Assembly (NCBI GenBank): GCA_030737875.1
Contig: CM060911.1
Coordinates: 54,988,001-55,052,000 of the forward strand
Source of the DNA: Allium sativum
Taxonomy: Eukaryota; Streptophyta; Magnoliopsida; Asparagales; Amaryllidaceae
Length of the DNA: 64,000 bases
Direction: 5' to 3'
Made by a program: the position numbers and the translations under genes
Notes under the pieces: model-generated
What the model was told of the DNA's origin: nothing
What the model saw: the letters and a program-made list of their open reading frames with translations, nothing else
Databases searched by the model: none
Shown: positions 48,051-64,000 of the stretch, piece after piece
Numbering within the stretch: the first letter of the stretch is position 1
How the letters are laid out: every line of letters begins with the position of its first letter

Positions 48051-50174
48051 TTATATCGAATTCGGGAAAGTACTATTTACTTTCCAGGGTTTAAATCAAG
48101 ATTTAGTTATTGATTTAGAAATTAGGTGTCTGTTAAATTATTCGAGTTAAGAGATAAAGTTATAATTTAGGTTAGACATTGCAGAAGTAGGAATTATAAC
48201 GTTATAGTTATAATCAAACGTTGTCATATAAGAAGTAGATTCGTAACCTGAATCTGAGAATTTGCGTGAACAGATGATTGGAAAAAGTGAGTGACGAGCT
48301 TCATCTATTTCACAGTAAAGGACGTTGTTCAATTAAGGTCTGAGAGGTAATTATACCCCAACTTGATTGACTTCAGAATTGACAAAGGAATAGTTGTGGT
48401 TCGATAGAAAAGGTTGATTCGAAATATAGTCAGATATGTTTTCTAAACATAGAAAATGAAATGTTTTCATGATAAGAATTTAAGAAATAGAGTTAAGCAA
48501 ATTCAGAAACTGACTGGAGAGGGTAAGTTGAACGGTTTTCTAAGTGACGATCTGATGTTGGTTTCGACCTTCCGAATTGATACTTAGAGAATTGTTCTCA
48601 TACTAGTTACAGTTAGGGACTGATAGTTGCGAAATAATAGTGATGTGAAAATAAGCAATGGAAATGTTTTCCAATGATTAATAACATATATTTTCTAAAT
48701 ATATGAAATAATGAAATATGAACATATGATGATTGATCGATCGAATTCCCATTTGAAAATAAGACCGTTGTTTGTACACCGACATGTTTTCATTTGATAG
48801 TTAGATCACAGACTATCAAAGTTTTTACCATTTTAACGTTGTTAATATGGAGAGACCAGTTGGATTATTATCCAAAGAACCACTCTGTATCGGCATAAGC
48901 GTTGCGAGCAATATATGCCAAAGATAAATTGAAGACGGAGTAAAGTGCAAGGGCTGTTGTATAAGTCTTAGATAACAGTGACTAAGATGGATATACTGAA
49001 TAGTGCTTTCGGTTTGTCCAGTCCCAGGACAACGTATATGGAAGAAGGTCTGACAGAGTATATCCAATGGATCGCGTAAGTTGATCTGTTCAAACGTATT
49101 CACGTTTGGTGGCGGAGGAATTCGTTTCTCTTAGCTATATACCCGTGTTATTTTTGGATAAGTCAATTTGTGATTTGGCGGGTATGATGATGTGGCATTC
49201 AAAGTGAATGGTGATCAGATGTTCTGAAGATAGACGTAGCTTCTAGCCTCACACCGGGAAGTAACAAAAGTTGGGCTAGGCAGCATGGCTAGTTGGGTCA
49301 TCCCCAAGCAGGGTGTATTGTCACCGATCTGGGGAATATTCATATTTATACTTATTTTTGATTCTGTATCTTTGGATGACGGTTTGATGGCCTATAACCG
49401 TGGTGGCAATATATTCGCGACACTCAAGCTAAATGAGTGAGCGGTCATGTGTGGCCGGGTTGCAAGACGTTCTTGTTGAACCCTGAGTGTATCACCTCTA
49501 GAGTACACTATTCAGAAGGTGCTCCCATACCTTGTCTGTTGGAATCCATTCTACGATAAGCGCCCTGCGGTTTATGATTTTATACTATGTATGTAGAACG
49601 TGAGATGCAAGCGTTTCTGCTAGATTGATATCTATTTGTACTTAGACATTATTATAATATCACAATGATATTGCTTGTCAAAGTTGTTCAGATACTCATA
49701 AGGAAAAACCCGTTCCGTATTTACGGCGTGGTCTTATGACATACCCTATACCTGTTTTAAACTATTTTACTCATACCAGTCCCATGACTGACCCGGAGTT
49801 TACTTTGTTGTTTTCCCTAAACTCTTGGGTGCCTAAATTTGTACGGGCAGTCAAGTAGTCGGGATTTACAGATATGCTTGGAGAGCTTGGAGCAGGAGGC
49901 TGCAAGATTCTATAGCTATAGTTATTTCCGCTGTGTTGTAAGTGTTGTACTCTGATAAGTGCTATTGTATATATATAACTGTTTACTTCAAAGCTATGTT
50001 ATATATTATATGTTATTCGTTCCACTGTGAGATTCGGGTTACTCTGATGATTCTGATGTTCTTCTTCTTCTTCTATTCTATTAGTTCTATCTTTTCTTTC
50101 TCACCTTCTAAATTCTTTCACTAACGTCGCGGAATTTCCGACTCTCGAGGAGTCGGAAATTTCCAGCCGTTACA

Positions 50175-55109
<4,935 letters not shown>

Positions 55110-55122
55110 TTCTCCCTCCTTA
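55110..55122 (-). promoter_or_regulatory. Polypurine tract of LTR-B
   Basis: The minus strand reads AAGGAGGGAGA directly before the LTR start TGTAACGACC. Confidence 0.8.
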
Positions 55123-56241
55123 ATATAATTTCGTCCTCGAAATTGCTAAGGTAGGAAAGAGCATTACTAACCCATTAATTTTCAAATCCCATTTATTATA
55201 AATCAAAAACCAATTTGTTATCGTAAATAAATAATTTCAAAGATATCGAAAATTTTCTAACACCTTAAATTCCCAAAAAAATTCGGTAGAGTCTCCCCTG
55301 CACGGAGTGACATCTGCGATATTGCAGGAACAAATAATATATATTCCGCGACCAATACGGTCGGAAAACAAAAATCAAAACCCAAAAATCCAAAATTTTA
55401 TATTTTCGCATAGGCGTACCTTTTTGCGAGCGCTATTTAATTTATCGCAATTTACTCAATCAAAATCTAATCCTCAAAAGCCATCTGGCACCTGTACTTA
55501 ACTTAATTCACATATCAATAACAGATATATGAAATCCTGAAATAATATTTCACTAATCAACTGGCATAACCACACCAATTTTAATAACCAAACATAAGCC
55601 ATAAATTCATAGGTGATCCATTTAAATTTATAATATTGGGATCTGTTTTCTTGGTTTATAACCCATTCATCTTCATATTAAACCATTTATGTATTATTCG
55701 ACTAATCTAACAAACAATCGACAATCAACAATCATATCAACAACCAATGCACGATTAACTCAATCAAATCAATTGAATCTTCGTTCAATATTAATATTTT
55801 ACTATGGTTTCTCATATTTGATTATTATTTATTCATTAAATTTCCAATTTTATTAATTTAATTACAATATCATTCTGAATTTTAGTTGCACTTAATTAAG
55901 TCAAATTTCAATTCAAATTTTCAATCGGATTTGAATTCCATTCAAATCGGTCAATCACACAAACGAGTATCTAAATAATTTAATAAAATTACTTTCTCTT
56001 TATACAAAAATATCCTTTGGGTAAAATAATTTCATTTACCCTCTTTACAAAACCATATTGTATCGATTGCTAGTTCAACGCTTCTCAACACTTGAACCGA
56101 TCAACCAACACAATACAAAACAGTTGTATGTAAAATTTACAATAGGCTCTCATATATATACACTCAATCTCGATCTAGGGTATTACTAACCCCATCTCTA
56201 TCAAGTTACACCACAGAGCCAAGGTTATTACTAAACCAATA

Positions 56242-56253
56242 GCTCTGATACCA
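56242..56253 (-). promoter_or_regulatory. Primer-binding site of LTR-B
   Basis: The minus strand reads TGGTATCAGAGC, one base after the LTR end ...GGTCGTTACA. Initiator-Met tRNA type, as in LTR-A. Confidence 0.92.
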
Positions 56254-56254
56254 C

Positions 56255-59200
56255 TGTAACGACCAACGATTTTCGACCCCAAAAAAAATCGACATAAATA
56301 CCTTTATCGTAACTCATGTCGACCTTCCAAACACCGAAAACACTGCAACGTTATTAGAAAGAATTTAGAGGGTGAGATAAGAAAGAAATATTAGAATAGA
56401 AGAAGAAGAAGAATCAACACAACACAGAATCAGAGTCTCACATCGCAACGGTACAAAATATAATACTGAAATAAATCTTTACTGAGAGCATTTATAAATA
56501 CTTACAATTATCAGAGTACATCAACATCTCTGGAGAGTTATAAAAATTTGTCCCATATACAACACACAGCGGAACGGTAACTATATAGTATCATACATCT
56601 GAACTCTTCCAGCGCGTCTCCGCACAACATTCGATAATCTGAACCTGTACACCCCGCGCTAACCCGAGCACTTACAAAACACTAGGTCAGTCTGCTAAAC
56701 CAGAGTGAGTAAAACTCGGATAGTATTAGGTAAATCATCCAACATGATTTTAAAGTTCAAAATCTTTTCAAAAGAAAAGGATAATCGTAAGACCGAATCA
56801 ACACATAAACACGGACGGTTTTTACCTTACGATAACCCAAAACAGTTTTGAAACCAATATCTTTTCTGATATTATAATAATGTCTAAATACAAGTAAATA
56901 TCAATCTAGTGGAACGCTTGCATCTCACGCTCCACATACATAGTATACAATCAAAACCGCGGGTGCTTATTGGAGATTGGATTCCGGCCTTGACAAGGTA
57001 TGGGACCACCTGCCGATTGTGTATCTCTAGAGGAGAATACATTGGGTTCAACAAGAATGTCATGCAACCCGGCCCTCACATGACTGACCACTCATTTCGC
57101 TTGAGTGTATCGAATGTATATCACCAACGGTTGGGCTCAAACCACCGTTTCCCGAAAAGGGAAAACATCGAAATAGATTAAAGAAGCAAGTAGGAATTTC
57201 TCTAGATAGGTGATTATACACCCTAATGGGAGCGACCCACATAGCCATGCTGCCTGCCTGATTTTTGTCATTTCCCGGCTGTTGAGGCTTGAGGCTAGAA
57301 TTTCCTTTTAGGATATCTGGTCACCATTCACTTTGAATGCCACATCGTCAAATCCGTCAAGTCACTAATTGACGTCCATAAATATACTCTAGGTATAAAA
57401 GAAGTGCCCCTCTTTTCCACCACTCAATATATTTGTAAAAATCAACGTACTTGGTTTCAGAAAATACTCTGTCAGACATTCGTCCATACAAGTCATCCAG
57501 GAACAGGATGAACATAAAGTACTCTCCTACTGCATCTCATATAGGAATCACCCCATGGATCAGTAGCGAGAAGTCCTTGCAACCCATAGATTCCAATCAC
57601 GACAGAATCATAGTTTATCTCGGGCCGCTAAGCTAGAGATTATAAGTAATCCTTGCGCTTATGAAGATCCACGGTCTTCAATGCACCATCTCAACCGTCT
57701 TTTGATATCTTCACGTATTTGTTAGTCGGAATGGTTTTTGAATATAAATTTGATCCCGATCTTTCCTTACCAACAATCGTATGGGTCAGATTTGATAGTT
57801 GGTGATTTAACTATCAAAATAAACAGTGTTTCAATCATGACAATCCAATGAGTTCACTGGTTCAGTATTCAGCACCACTTGGCCTTTTAATTAAAACAAA
57901 CTTAAATTTAAAACTCTTAAATCTTTCGATACTAAAAATGTATTTTTTACGCTTCTTATTCACATAAGATTTACTCTATAAACAAATTCACTTTTAATAC
58001 TTAGGAAGATCTTATATCATATTCAGTTTGTTCATTTTCACTTTCAGAACATTAGTTACACTATTATCCAGTATTGGGAAATCATATCAACTTATTACTC
58101 GTAAACCAACGTTACGAAATATCTTTTATTTACTGCTTAAAAACCATAATCCATGATTATTCGTATAGAATAAAACTCAACTTTTCATTTCCTTTTTAAC
58201 CTTGCGGATATCGTTAAAATTTGATGCAATCTCCTTTATTCCCCTTTTTCTTCGAAATCATCATTTTATATATATTTTCACTAAAATATTTCGTTATCAT
58301 TTCACTAATGAAATAATAAAATTTATTAACCACATTTACCATTGCAACTCATATCATTCTAAGATAATCCCGAAGTCGTTCAAGTTGGGGTATTTTAGTT
58401 ACCTCTCAGACCTTGATCAACAACATTCATACCTTAAAATAAATATAAGTTGTAATCCCAAAACCAATATTTTATTCTAATCCCAATACAAATACCATTG
58501 AACTTTTTTATTAAAAATACGGTTTCATAAAACTTGCTTACCTCTTTGGAACACTCTTCCTCGGCTATACCATTTTTCTTAATTCAATAATTAAGTACTT
58601 TTATAAAACACCACTTTTTAACCTTACTTTTTAATCAATTTCATCTCACAATTCGGATTTTGTTTACAAATCTCATAACCCGCTTCTTTTACCAAATTCT
58701 TTCCAATCGATTCGACCATTCCCCAGTTTGAGAATCTTATTTCAACTTTCCCCCTTACTTAATCCCATTATTAAGTAACAGTGCTTTAACACTTTAAACC
58801 TCATTAATATAACCCTGGTTTATTATAAACCTCTTTATCTTAATTTCTTTTTCTCACAATTACAAATCTGATTAACATCAGATTTGATTTTATAAAATCA
58901 ATTTCCACTTAATTATAAACATATATTTATTTCCTTTTAAATAAGTTTTTATTTAAAATATATATATTTCAAATCTATCTTTAATTAAAAAATAAATTTT
59001 ATAACTTCAGTTCTATCGATTTACCTGACGGTAAATCAATATAACCAAAACGATTTACTTTAAGGCCATTTACTGTCGATTACATAACCAATATAGCCCA
59101 TTGGTTAAAACACAACACATGTTGACTTTTCAATCAATGATCAATACTCAAATCCATTACCCAAACATGACAGTTCATATGATATTATAAAAATAAATAA

Positions 59201-61922
59201 TATATTTGAGGAATCCGGTTGGATCTCTCCAACCTGTTCTTCCCTGTATACAAAAGGTTATCTCCAACAGACTGTTCAATACAAACAGATCAAAGAATTC
59301 AAACAGATCAAACAATTCAAACCATTAAACACGTTTATTTTATAAACGTGACCAACAAGGTAAGTTACCTTTATTGGAACCAATCGTTAGAATAACAATT
59401 TGGTATTTTACTAAAATTAAACGACGGTTCAATTTCATTGGTTAAAATAATAAATAAATATATAACTAGCAAACAGTCAACCATCAGCAAGCAGAGCACA
59501 CAAAATCAAAAAAACCAATTTATATAAAATATGAATGAGAAAAACTGAGTGAGTTTAACTCACATGGATTTAAATTCGTCGATAAATAGTCGGTTTTAGT
59601 CAAGTTAAATTGACGTTTAATTTTACTAAAATTCCCAGTTTTTCCCGATCCTGACCAAACCCTTCTCCATCTCGAAGTTCTCGTCTCTACGGTCCCAACG
59701 AAACTGACCGTGCTTGAATCTGATAACGTATGCGTATGATATGAATTTATAAGGTAATTAAGTAAAACATGAATTTTTATATTTGAATTTATACGGGCTT
59801 TACCTTCAACCTCGGCCCAAAACCTCTCCAACCCATTTGCCCCCTTAAAACCCTCAATATTGTAACCCTCAACACAAAAATAAACCGTCGCCTCAGAAAT
59901 CAATCTACGGCTAAGAATTAAAATCCCCAAATCCCCTTTCGGTCTTCAGCAAAATCAAGGATCGGCTGTTCGAAACCCTCCCCTACGCAACCACTTCTCC
60001 ATTCTCCCCTTCGACCTCCGTCACCGCTCCATGGTCAACCACTCAGCCTCCCAGAAACGAGCGAGCCTCCTCTCACATCCAACTTCGATAACCAAAAGAG
60101 ATCTTCCATCTCTCAAATCCCTAAGACTTCGATTTCGAACAGGATTCATACATTATGAGGATTTCCGAATACAGATAAGTTTTTATCCAATTTCGAATTG
60201 CAGTATTATTTTATTTTGATTTTTCTTGTGGATTCGAACTATTTTCTGGTTTACTGTATTTTTCATGGGTTCTAGAATGTGTGAAACACTACGAGTGATA
60301 CATCTATATATAGTGTGTTTGATTTTAGATAAGATCATGGTCCATCAAAGGCTTATCCAAGGTAGGTACGGCCACTATATTTTGGCCACTGGGTTGTTCT
60401 TTTCCCTTTTCAGATTGTGTTTGTACTGTTGATGGAGGTTGATAGCCGTGACATGTTTTATCAGGGGATTTTGTTGATCTTAGTATAGGATTTGCAGTAT
60501 TCGCTGATCTGTTTACAAAGGACATTGAACTGTCCATGTTTATAGGTTAGATGACTGAGGCTATGTATTTGTTTATTCGATTTAGAGATTTGAAAATTGT
60601 GTGATGTAGATTATAACGTACAATTCTGATATGTATTTTTATATGACTTCACTGTTTATATACATTAGCTATTTCGATTATCTGTATGGATTTGACGTTC
60701 ACATATATTCATATATTTGATTTCTTAGCAGTTCATTGATCTATCTCTAGCTGTTCATGATCTTTCCTGTTTCTTAGGTTATATTTTTCTTCATTCTTTA
60801 CATCTATATTTTTGGGTACAGGATCGAGCTGTCATGGATTTGAAATGGAAGTTTTGTTGCTAGAGGGGATATTGTGCCTAAGGATGTGAATGTTGCGGTT
60901 GCTACTATTAAGATTAAGAGGACCATTCAGTTTGTTCACTGTTAAGATTTCATGTTTCATCCCTTTTATTTTGTCAGTGCACAAGTAATATCGCCTATTT
61001 GATTAATGATCTACGTATTGTTTGTCTTTGGTCAAAGGGTAAACAGCTGTATTGGTTGTTGCACTATACTTTGCTGAGATTATTTGATTTGTTTTATTCA
61101 TTTTAAGGATTCGGAATTGTATTTGGTCGAGCCTGCATTTGGTTTAGATAGCTGGCACAACAGCTTTTGTAAAAATCTGTTTATTAATTCTATTGTATAT
61201 GTAAATAAAATTAGTTGTTCCTTGTCAAAATTCTACGGAAAAATTGTGTTTTGCTGTTGTTTACAAGGGCATGTTGTAAATGAAATAAAAAAATGAATTG
61301 TTTGGTGAATATTTCATGTTTACCTAGCATCATATTTGAAGTTCATTTTCTTATGGTATATCATATCTGAAGTTCATATATATGCACACATGTGTAATCA
61401 TCCGTAAGTGAGGCGATGACATCATTTTTAAATCATATATGATATTGATACAATATACATTAAATTCCAACAGTTGAATTGAATTGAATAATAATAATAA
61501 ATTAATATTATCGAATATATCCAAAATGAAATATCACACAGCTCCAAATAAAACTAAGATGAAATTCTAAATTCGACCAACAACAATCCGGGTTAAATGA
61601 TATCGTCAATACGGTTCCAATGTTTCTACAACACGAAGACTGGATTTTTCTCTTTCATATGAAAATTATCGTCAATACGGTTCCAATGTTTCTCATTTCA
61701 CAGAAATCTGACTTATATCAGATTTTGTATATTCGATTGACGTTCAAAACTCCATATTGCGAACTGCGCGCCATTTTCAAACTCGATTTATATTATATAA
61801 ACATATATCGTTTGATCTTGTTTTAAATAACGATTTAAATATTAAAAATCCACGAATATTCCATATATAATATTTAAAATAACAAATTAAATATTTGACT
61901 GCCAAGAAAACGGGTCGTTACA
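56255..61922 (-). repeat. LTR-B right LTR (uninterrupted)
   Basis: 5668 bp, TGTAACGACC...GGGTCGTTACA. It gives the empty-site sequence at the solo-LTR insertion point. Most sampled stretches differ from the left LTR by a few percent. One local rearrangement lies at 61602-61627. Long open frames shared between the two LTRs (for example 58202-58480 and 51303-51581) only reflect LTR duplication. Confidence 0.93.
59900..61310 (+). pseudogene. Captured alpha-tubulin gene region in right LTR
   Basis: Counterpart of 53000-54400. An acceptor-like gggtacag at 60821 is followed by 'catggatttgaaatggaag', where the frame still mirrors the HGKYM part. Then 60862-60942 reads 'RGDIVPKDV', '[14 protein letters not shown]' and TAA at 60943. 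It differs from the left copy at T-to-I and D-to-H, changes that arose after insertion. Presence in both LTRs shows the capture happened before this copy transposed. Confidence 0.8.
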
Positions 61923-61927
61923 TATTG
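61923..61927. repeat. Target site duplication of LTR-B, right copy (TATTG)
   Basis: Directly follows the LTR end GTTACA and matches 42926-42930. Confidence 0.93.
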
Positions 61928-62032
61928 TTTATCTAATTCTTATAAACATTATCAAACAAATTAATATGCATAGGAATGATGAAAATCTATATAACTAGAA
62001 ACCATGTATGGTTATGCAATTCTGTATTGTAG

Positions 62033-62090
62033 TATATTTCTGATAAGGCAAGGGATTATGTTCTAAATGGAGCTAATAAGGCAATGTTGG
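62033..62090 (+). CDS. Candidate internal exon of an unrecognised host gene
   Basis: 58 bp between an acceptor (gtattgtag) and a donor (gtattg). The block is open in phase 0 and encodes YISDKARDYVLNGANKAML plus one base. The acidic, basic and small residue mix is unlike chance translation of this DNA. The final single base joins in frame to the block at 62360. I do not recognise the family. Confidence 0.4.
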
Positions 62091-62359
62091 GTATTGACTA
62101 TTATTTTTATAATGCCAACTTGGAAATTTTTGGTGGTTTATTTTGAAGAATCCTCATCATAACATGAAATATCCTAACGTTTGTTAATTATTTTTAAAGT
62201 CAACCAAGTTGTAGTATGTACATATATGGCATACGGAAATAAACTGTATCAGGTTATTCAACTCCTGGTAGATCTAAATTTTATAAACTGGTATAGCAGT
62301 GAAATAGTTAAGTTGGACAATATGTAATGATTAGAATGCCTTCACATATATACATGCAG

Positions 62360-62397
62360 GTCTGAGTTGGTTTATCAGGATTATTCAGCAAGTCTTT
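62360..62397 (+). CDS. Candidate next exon
   Basis: 38 bp after the acceptor tacatgcag. When joined to the previous block it reads G-LSWFIRIIQQVF and ends in phase 0 at a donor-like gtatat. If not spliced, the frame runs on for 15 more codons to a stop at about 62446. Confidence 0.35.
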
Positions 62398-62726
62398 GTA
62401 TATAGTGACATTTTAGTATACTATTATATGCAAACAACAATTTAGCTCAGGGGAAAATAATACGTGCAACTTTCTTTTATAGGTAACTCTATGTAATCCA
62501 CACTTTCCCTGAGAAGAAACTAAATGCTGCGAGTATTTCTTCCCATAGTAATCTGGAACACTATAAGGTCACAAGCCGTACACCTTGGCCAAGCTTAAGA
62601 CAAATGAACTCACTCTCTGTACATTGCCATTTTTGAATTCATACACTATGTACTTCCTTTTTTAATTCAATTCAAGTTATTGTGATTGCCGATTGCTTTA
62701 CATTTTGGCGCTTCTAGATAGCGCAG

Positions 62727-62801
62727 GACCACATTGTTTCATGGGAACTGAAATTGCCATATGAGGGTGAAGAACCAATGTATTTGCATCACCCGCAATA
62801 A
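62727..62801 (+). CDS. Candidate terminal exon with stop
   Basis: After the acceptor gcgcag (or ttctag nine bases earlier, same phase) the frame is open for 24 codons, DHIVSWELKLPYEGEEPMYL then HHPQ, and stops at TAA 62799-62801. It starts in phase 0, matching the end of 62360-62397. Together the three blocks look like the 3' end of a plus-strand host gene whose upstream exons are missing or separated by the transposons. Protein identity unknown. Confidence 0.4.
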   Translation, partial: DHIVSWELKLPYEGEEPMYLHHPQ

Positions 62802-62860
62802 CTGAGATTCATAGTGTGGACAAACATACATAAAGGTACATATATAACATGTACTGAAAT

Positions 62861-62979
62861 TTGTTGTGGGCAAATCTGAAACCACTGTGTTAAAGGTTGT
62901 GTTTAGGTGCCACTTTATATTGTTGTGGACAAATCTGGAATCACTTTGTTAAAGGTTGTGTTTAGGTGCCACTTTATAT
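62861..62979. repeat. 59-bp direct duplication
   Basis: Two copies starting 'ttgttgtgggcaaatctg' (62861) and 'ttgttgtggacaaatctg' (62920), each ending 'aggtgccactttatat'. They differ at only a few positions. Confidence 0.88.
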
Positions 62980-63097
62980 TGTGAAGTATTTCTTGGCTAG
63001 AAGGAAAATTCTGATTTTGGAGTGTGCACAAGGATTTTTGCATAATAAGATTGCAAAAGAGATGATGTTAAGGATTTGAAATAGAATGTATTTCACC

Positions 63098-63305
63098 TCC
63101 TATAGACTTTACATTCCATATCTGGCACTGGAAGTTTGATTCTCCTCATGCATTGTCTAATTTGTATTTTGTTATTTTTTATTTGCTGACATGTTTTTTA
63201 TGTTAAACTTTGTCCAGATAGACTGCTTTTCGACTCCTATTGAGTTTATAACCCAGATCTGGCAGTTTAATCTCCTCAAGCATTGTCTAATTTATATTTT
63301 TTTGT
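63098..63305. repeat. Dispersed duplication of about 75 bp
   Basis: Two diverged copies contain 'ctcctatag/ctcctattg', 'atctggca' and 'tctcctca.gcattgtctaattt', offset by about 134 bp. Confidence 0.7.
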
Positions 63306-63804
63306 ATGAACATATTATACTTATCAAATGCCAATTATTTAAAAACAAATTGCTATCATGAAGCGTACGTGCTTTCTTGATGCCTGAATGAATTTATCTA
63401 CTATGCACAAGATTTTTATGGCAGGTAAATTGTATTTTACTAAATAAATATGTGTAATTAAACTAATATAAAATTAATGTATGTTGCCATAAAGAACAAC
63501 CATAACATATGATACCATAACGTTAATATCCAATAGTGTCCAGAAAAATGAAATAACATCAAATAGCATGTATCCTATCACACTTTATAGCCATATTGTA
63601 ACATAGCATATTCCATGATTGAAAAGGTTAAAGTAGCAGTCAGTTAGCTTTAGTGTTCTACCTAATGCAGCTGCATTTTAGCTATAAATTTTGGAATTTA
63701 ACTTAATTACTCAACTGCTTATAATGTTTGATATGATGATTATCGTCCTGATTTTAAGCTCGAGTAGCCGATTCTACTATCTTTATTTAAGTAATAAAGT
63801 TAAC

Positions 63805-63832
63805 CCACTGAGCTAAACCTCCAATTGAGTCT
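63805..63832 (-). other. tRNA-like A-box (possible SINE remnant)
   Basis: The minus strand reads ggaggtttagctcagtgggttaac, which contains the pol III A-box pattern TAGCTCAGTGG. No good B-box or cloverleaf follows, so it is not a tRNA gene. It could be a degraded tRNA-derived SINE. Confidence 0.25.
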
Positions 63833-64000
63833 CATATTCCAATTCTTTCTTAAATGCATATGAATTTGCAGCTTAACTTCTTAGTTATATAGCCTACTTA
63901 AATTTTGTTTTTGTACTCCTATATGTATATGCTCGATCAATTCGTAAACGTTCTCCACCATACTTTGCACCAAGACTATCATTAGCCACAACTAATAAAT

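Larger units (their letters stand above)
43759..50174 (+). mobile_element. 6.4-kb solo LTR of a giant-LTR family inserted in LTR-B
   Basis: 6416 bp with TGTAATGG...CCGTTACA ends and a perfect CCCTC target duplication. No PBS, PPT or second LTR copy appears inside, so it is a solo LTR left by recombination. Its length equals the LTRs of LTR-A and LTR-B. Orientation is plus: the tail motifs (cagtcccatgactgacc near 49780, the CT-rich cttcttcttct at 50060-50110) lie at its end. Order: U3 head (43820-44350), TATA at 44723, GC-rich leader-like block (44880-45300), shared 'aggttggaggaatcc' block (45925), the minisatellite (46360-48050), then the shared tail. Confidence 0.93.
55110..56254 (-). other. 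LTR-B interior: non-coding, relic pol terminus, PPT and PBS
   Basis: 1145 bp with no gag or pol. On the minus strand it ends with the frame 'YLSNFEDEIILRREN' running into the LTR. This is the characteristic C-terminal tail region of Tekay/Del-like Ty3/Gypsy polyproteins, so the element descends from a coding Gypsy element that lost almost all of its interior. A block at 55256-55318 (ctaacaccttaaatt..., cccctgcacggagtgacat) is shared with LTR-A at 9590-9660. Confidence 0.78.
61928..64000. other. Unique right flank with exon-like blocks
   Basis: Not matched by any repeat in the window. It contains three plus-strand exon-like blocks (62033-62090, 62360-62397, 62727-62801) in compatible phases, two local duplications, and a tRNA-like A-box. 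Otherwise AT-rich, intron-like DNA. Confidence 0.45.

Noticed and set aside
43759..50174. Complete nested element rather than a solo LTR
   Set aside because: No internal PBS, PPT or repeated ends, and its length equals one LTR of the related elements.
58202..58480. 92-codon frame also present at 51303-51581
   Set aside because: Conserved only because the two LTRs are duplicates of each other. AT-driven composition and no supporting motif.
60325..60537. Minus-strand frame containing GYQPPSTVQ, which resembles another alpha-tubulin motif
   Set aside because: It is on the opposite strand to the real tubulin fragment and the similarity is limited to a few residues. Treated as coincidence.
63805..63832. 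tRNA gene on the minus strand
   Set aside because: A-box only. No B-box, acceptor stem or anticodon arm could be formed.

Overview
This window is an AT-rich stretch of nuclear DNA from a flowering plant, most likely a dicot. The evidence is Ty3/Gypsy and Ty1/Copia LTR retrotransposons primed by initiator-Met tRNA, a Helitron, plant-style LTR promoters, and short exon-like islands with GT-AG borders and no operon structure. I cannot name the species. No complete host gene is visible: almost everything from 1 to 61.9 kb is transposable-element DNA, much of it nested.

Layout. 1-3075: truncated copy of a giant-LTR retrotransposon (+). 3076-3819: unique flank. 3820-16952: complete giant-LTR element, here called LTR-A (-), with LTRs of 5.6 and 6.4 kb around a 1.1-kb non-coding interior and a perfect 5-bp target duplication AATAT. 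16953-19777: unique flank with one exon-like block. 19778-24327: non-autonomous Helitron (-) carrying a gene-like fragment. 25103-32828: gag-only Gypsy (Tat-like) element (+) with decayed gag and an 83-bp tandem array. 32861-42915: degenerate Copia element 1 (-), interrupted by a second Copia element at 36605-41279 (+) with target duplication TTGTT. 42926-61927: second complete giant-LTR element, LTR-B (-), target duplication TATTG, whose left LTR is split by a 6.4-kb solo LTR (43759-50174, target duplication CCCTC). 61928-64000: unique flank with three phase-compatible exon-like blocks.

The most unusual content is the giant-LTR lineage: LTR-A, LTR-B, the solo LTR and the fragment at 1-3075. 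All share a head (U3 start) and a tail (end of the LTR), but the middle differs between members. The members with a visible interior have only about 1.1 kb of it and no gag or pol, yet keep the last codons of a Gypsy-type polyprotein running into the LTR. In LTR-B the middle of both LTRs contains a recognisable piece of a host alpha-tubulin gene, antisense to the element. The elements depend on proteins from elsewhere; gag and pol in this window are all broken by stops, frameshifts or lost catalytic residues.
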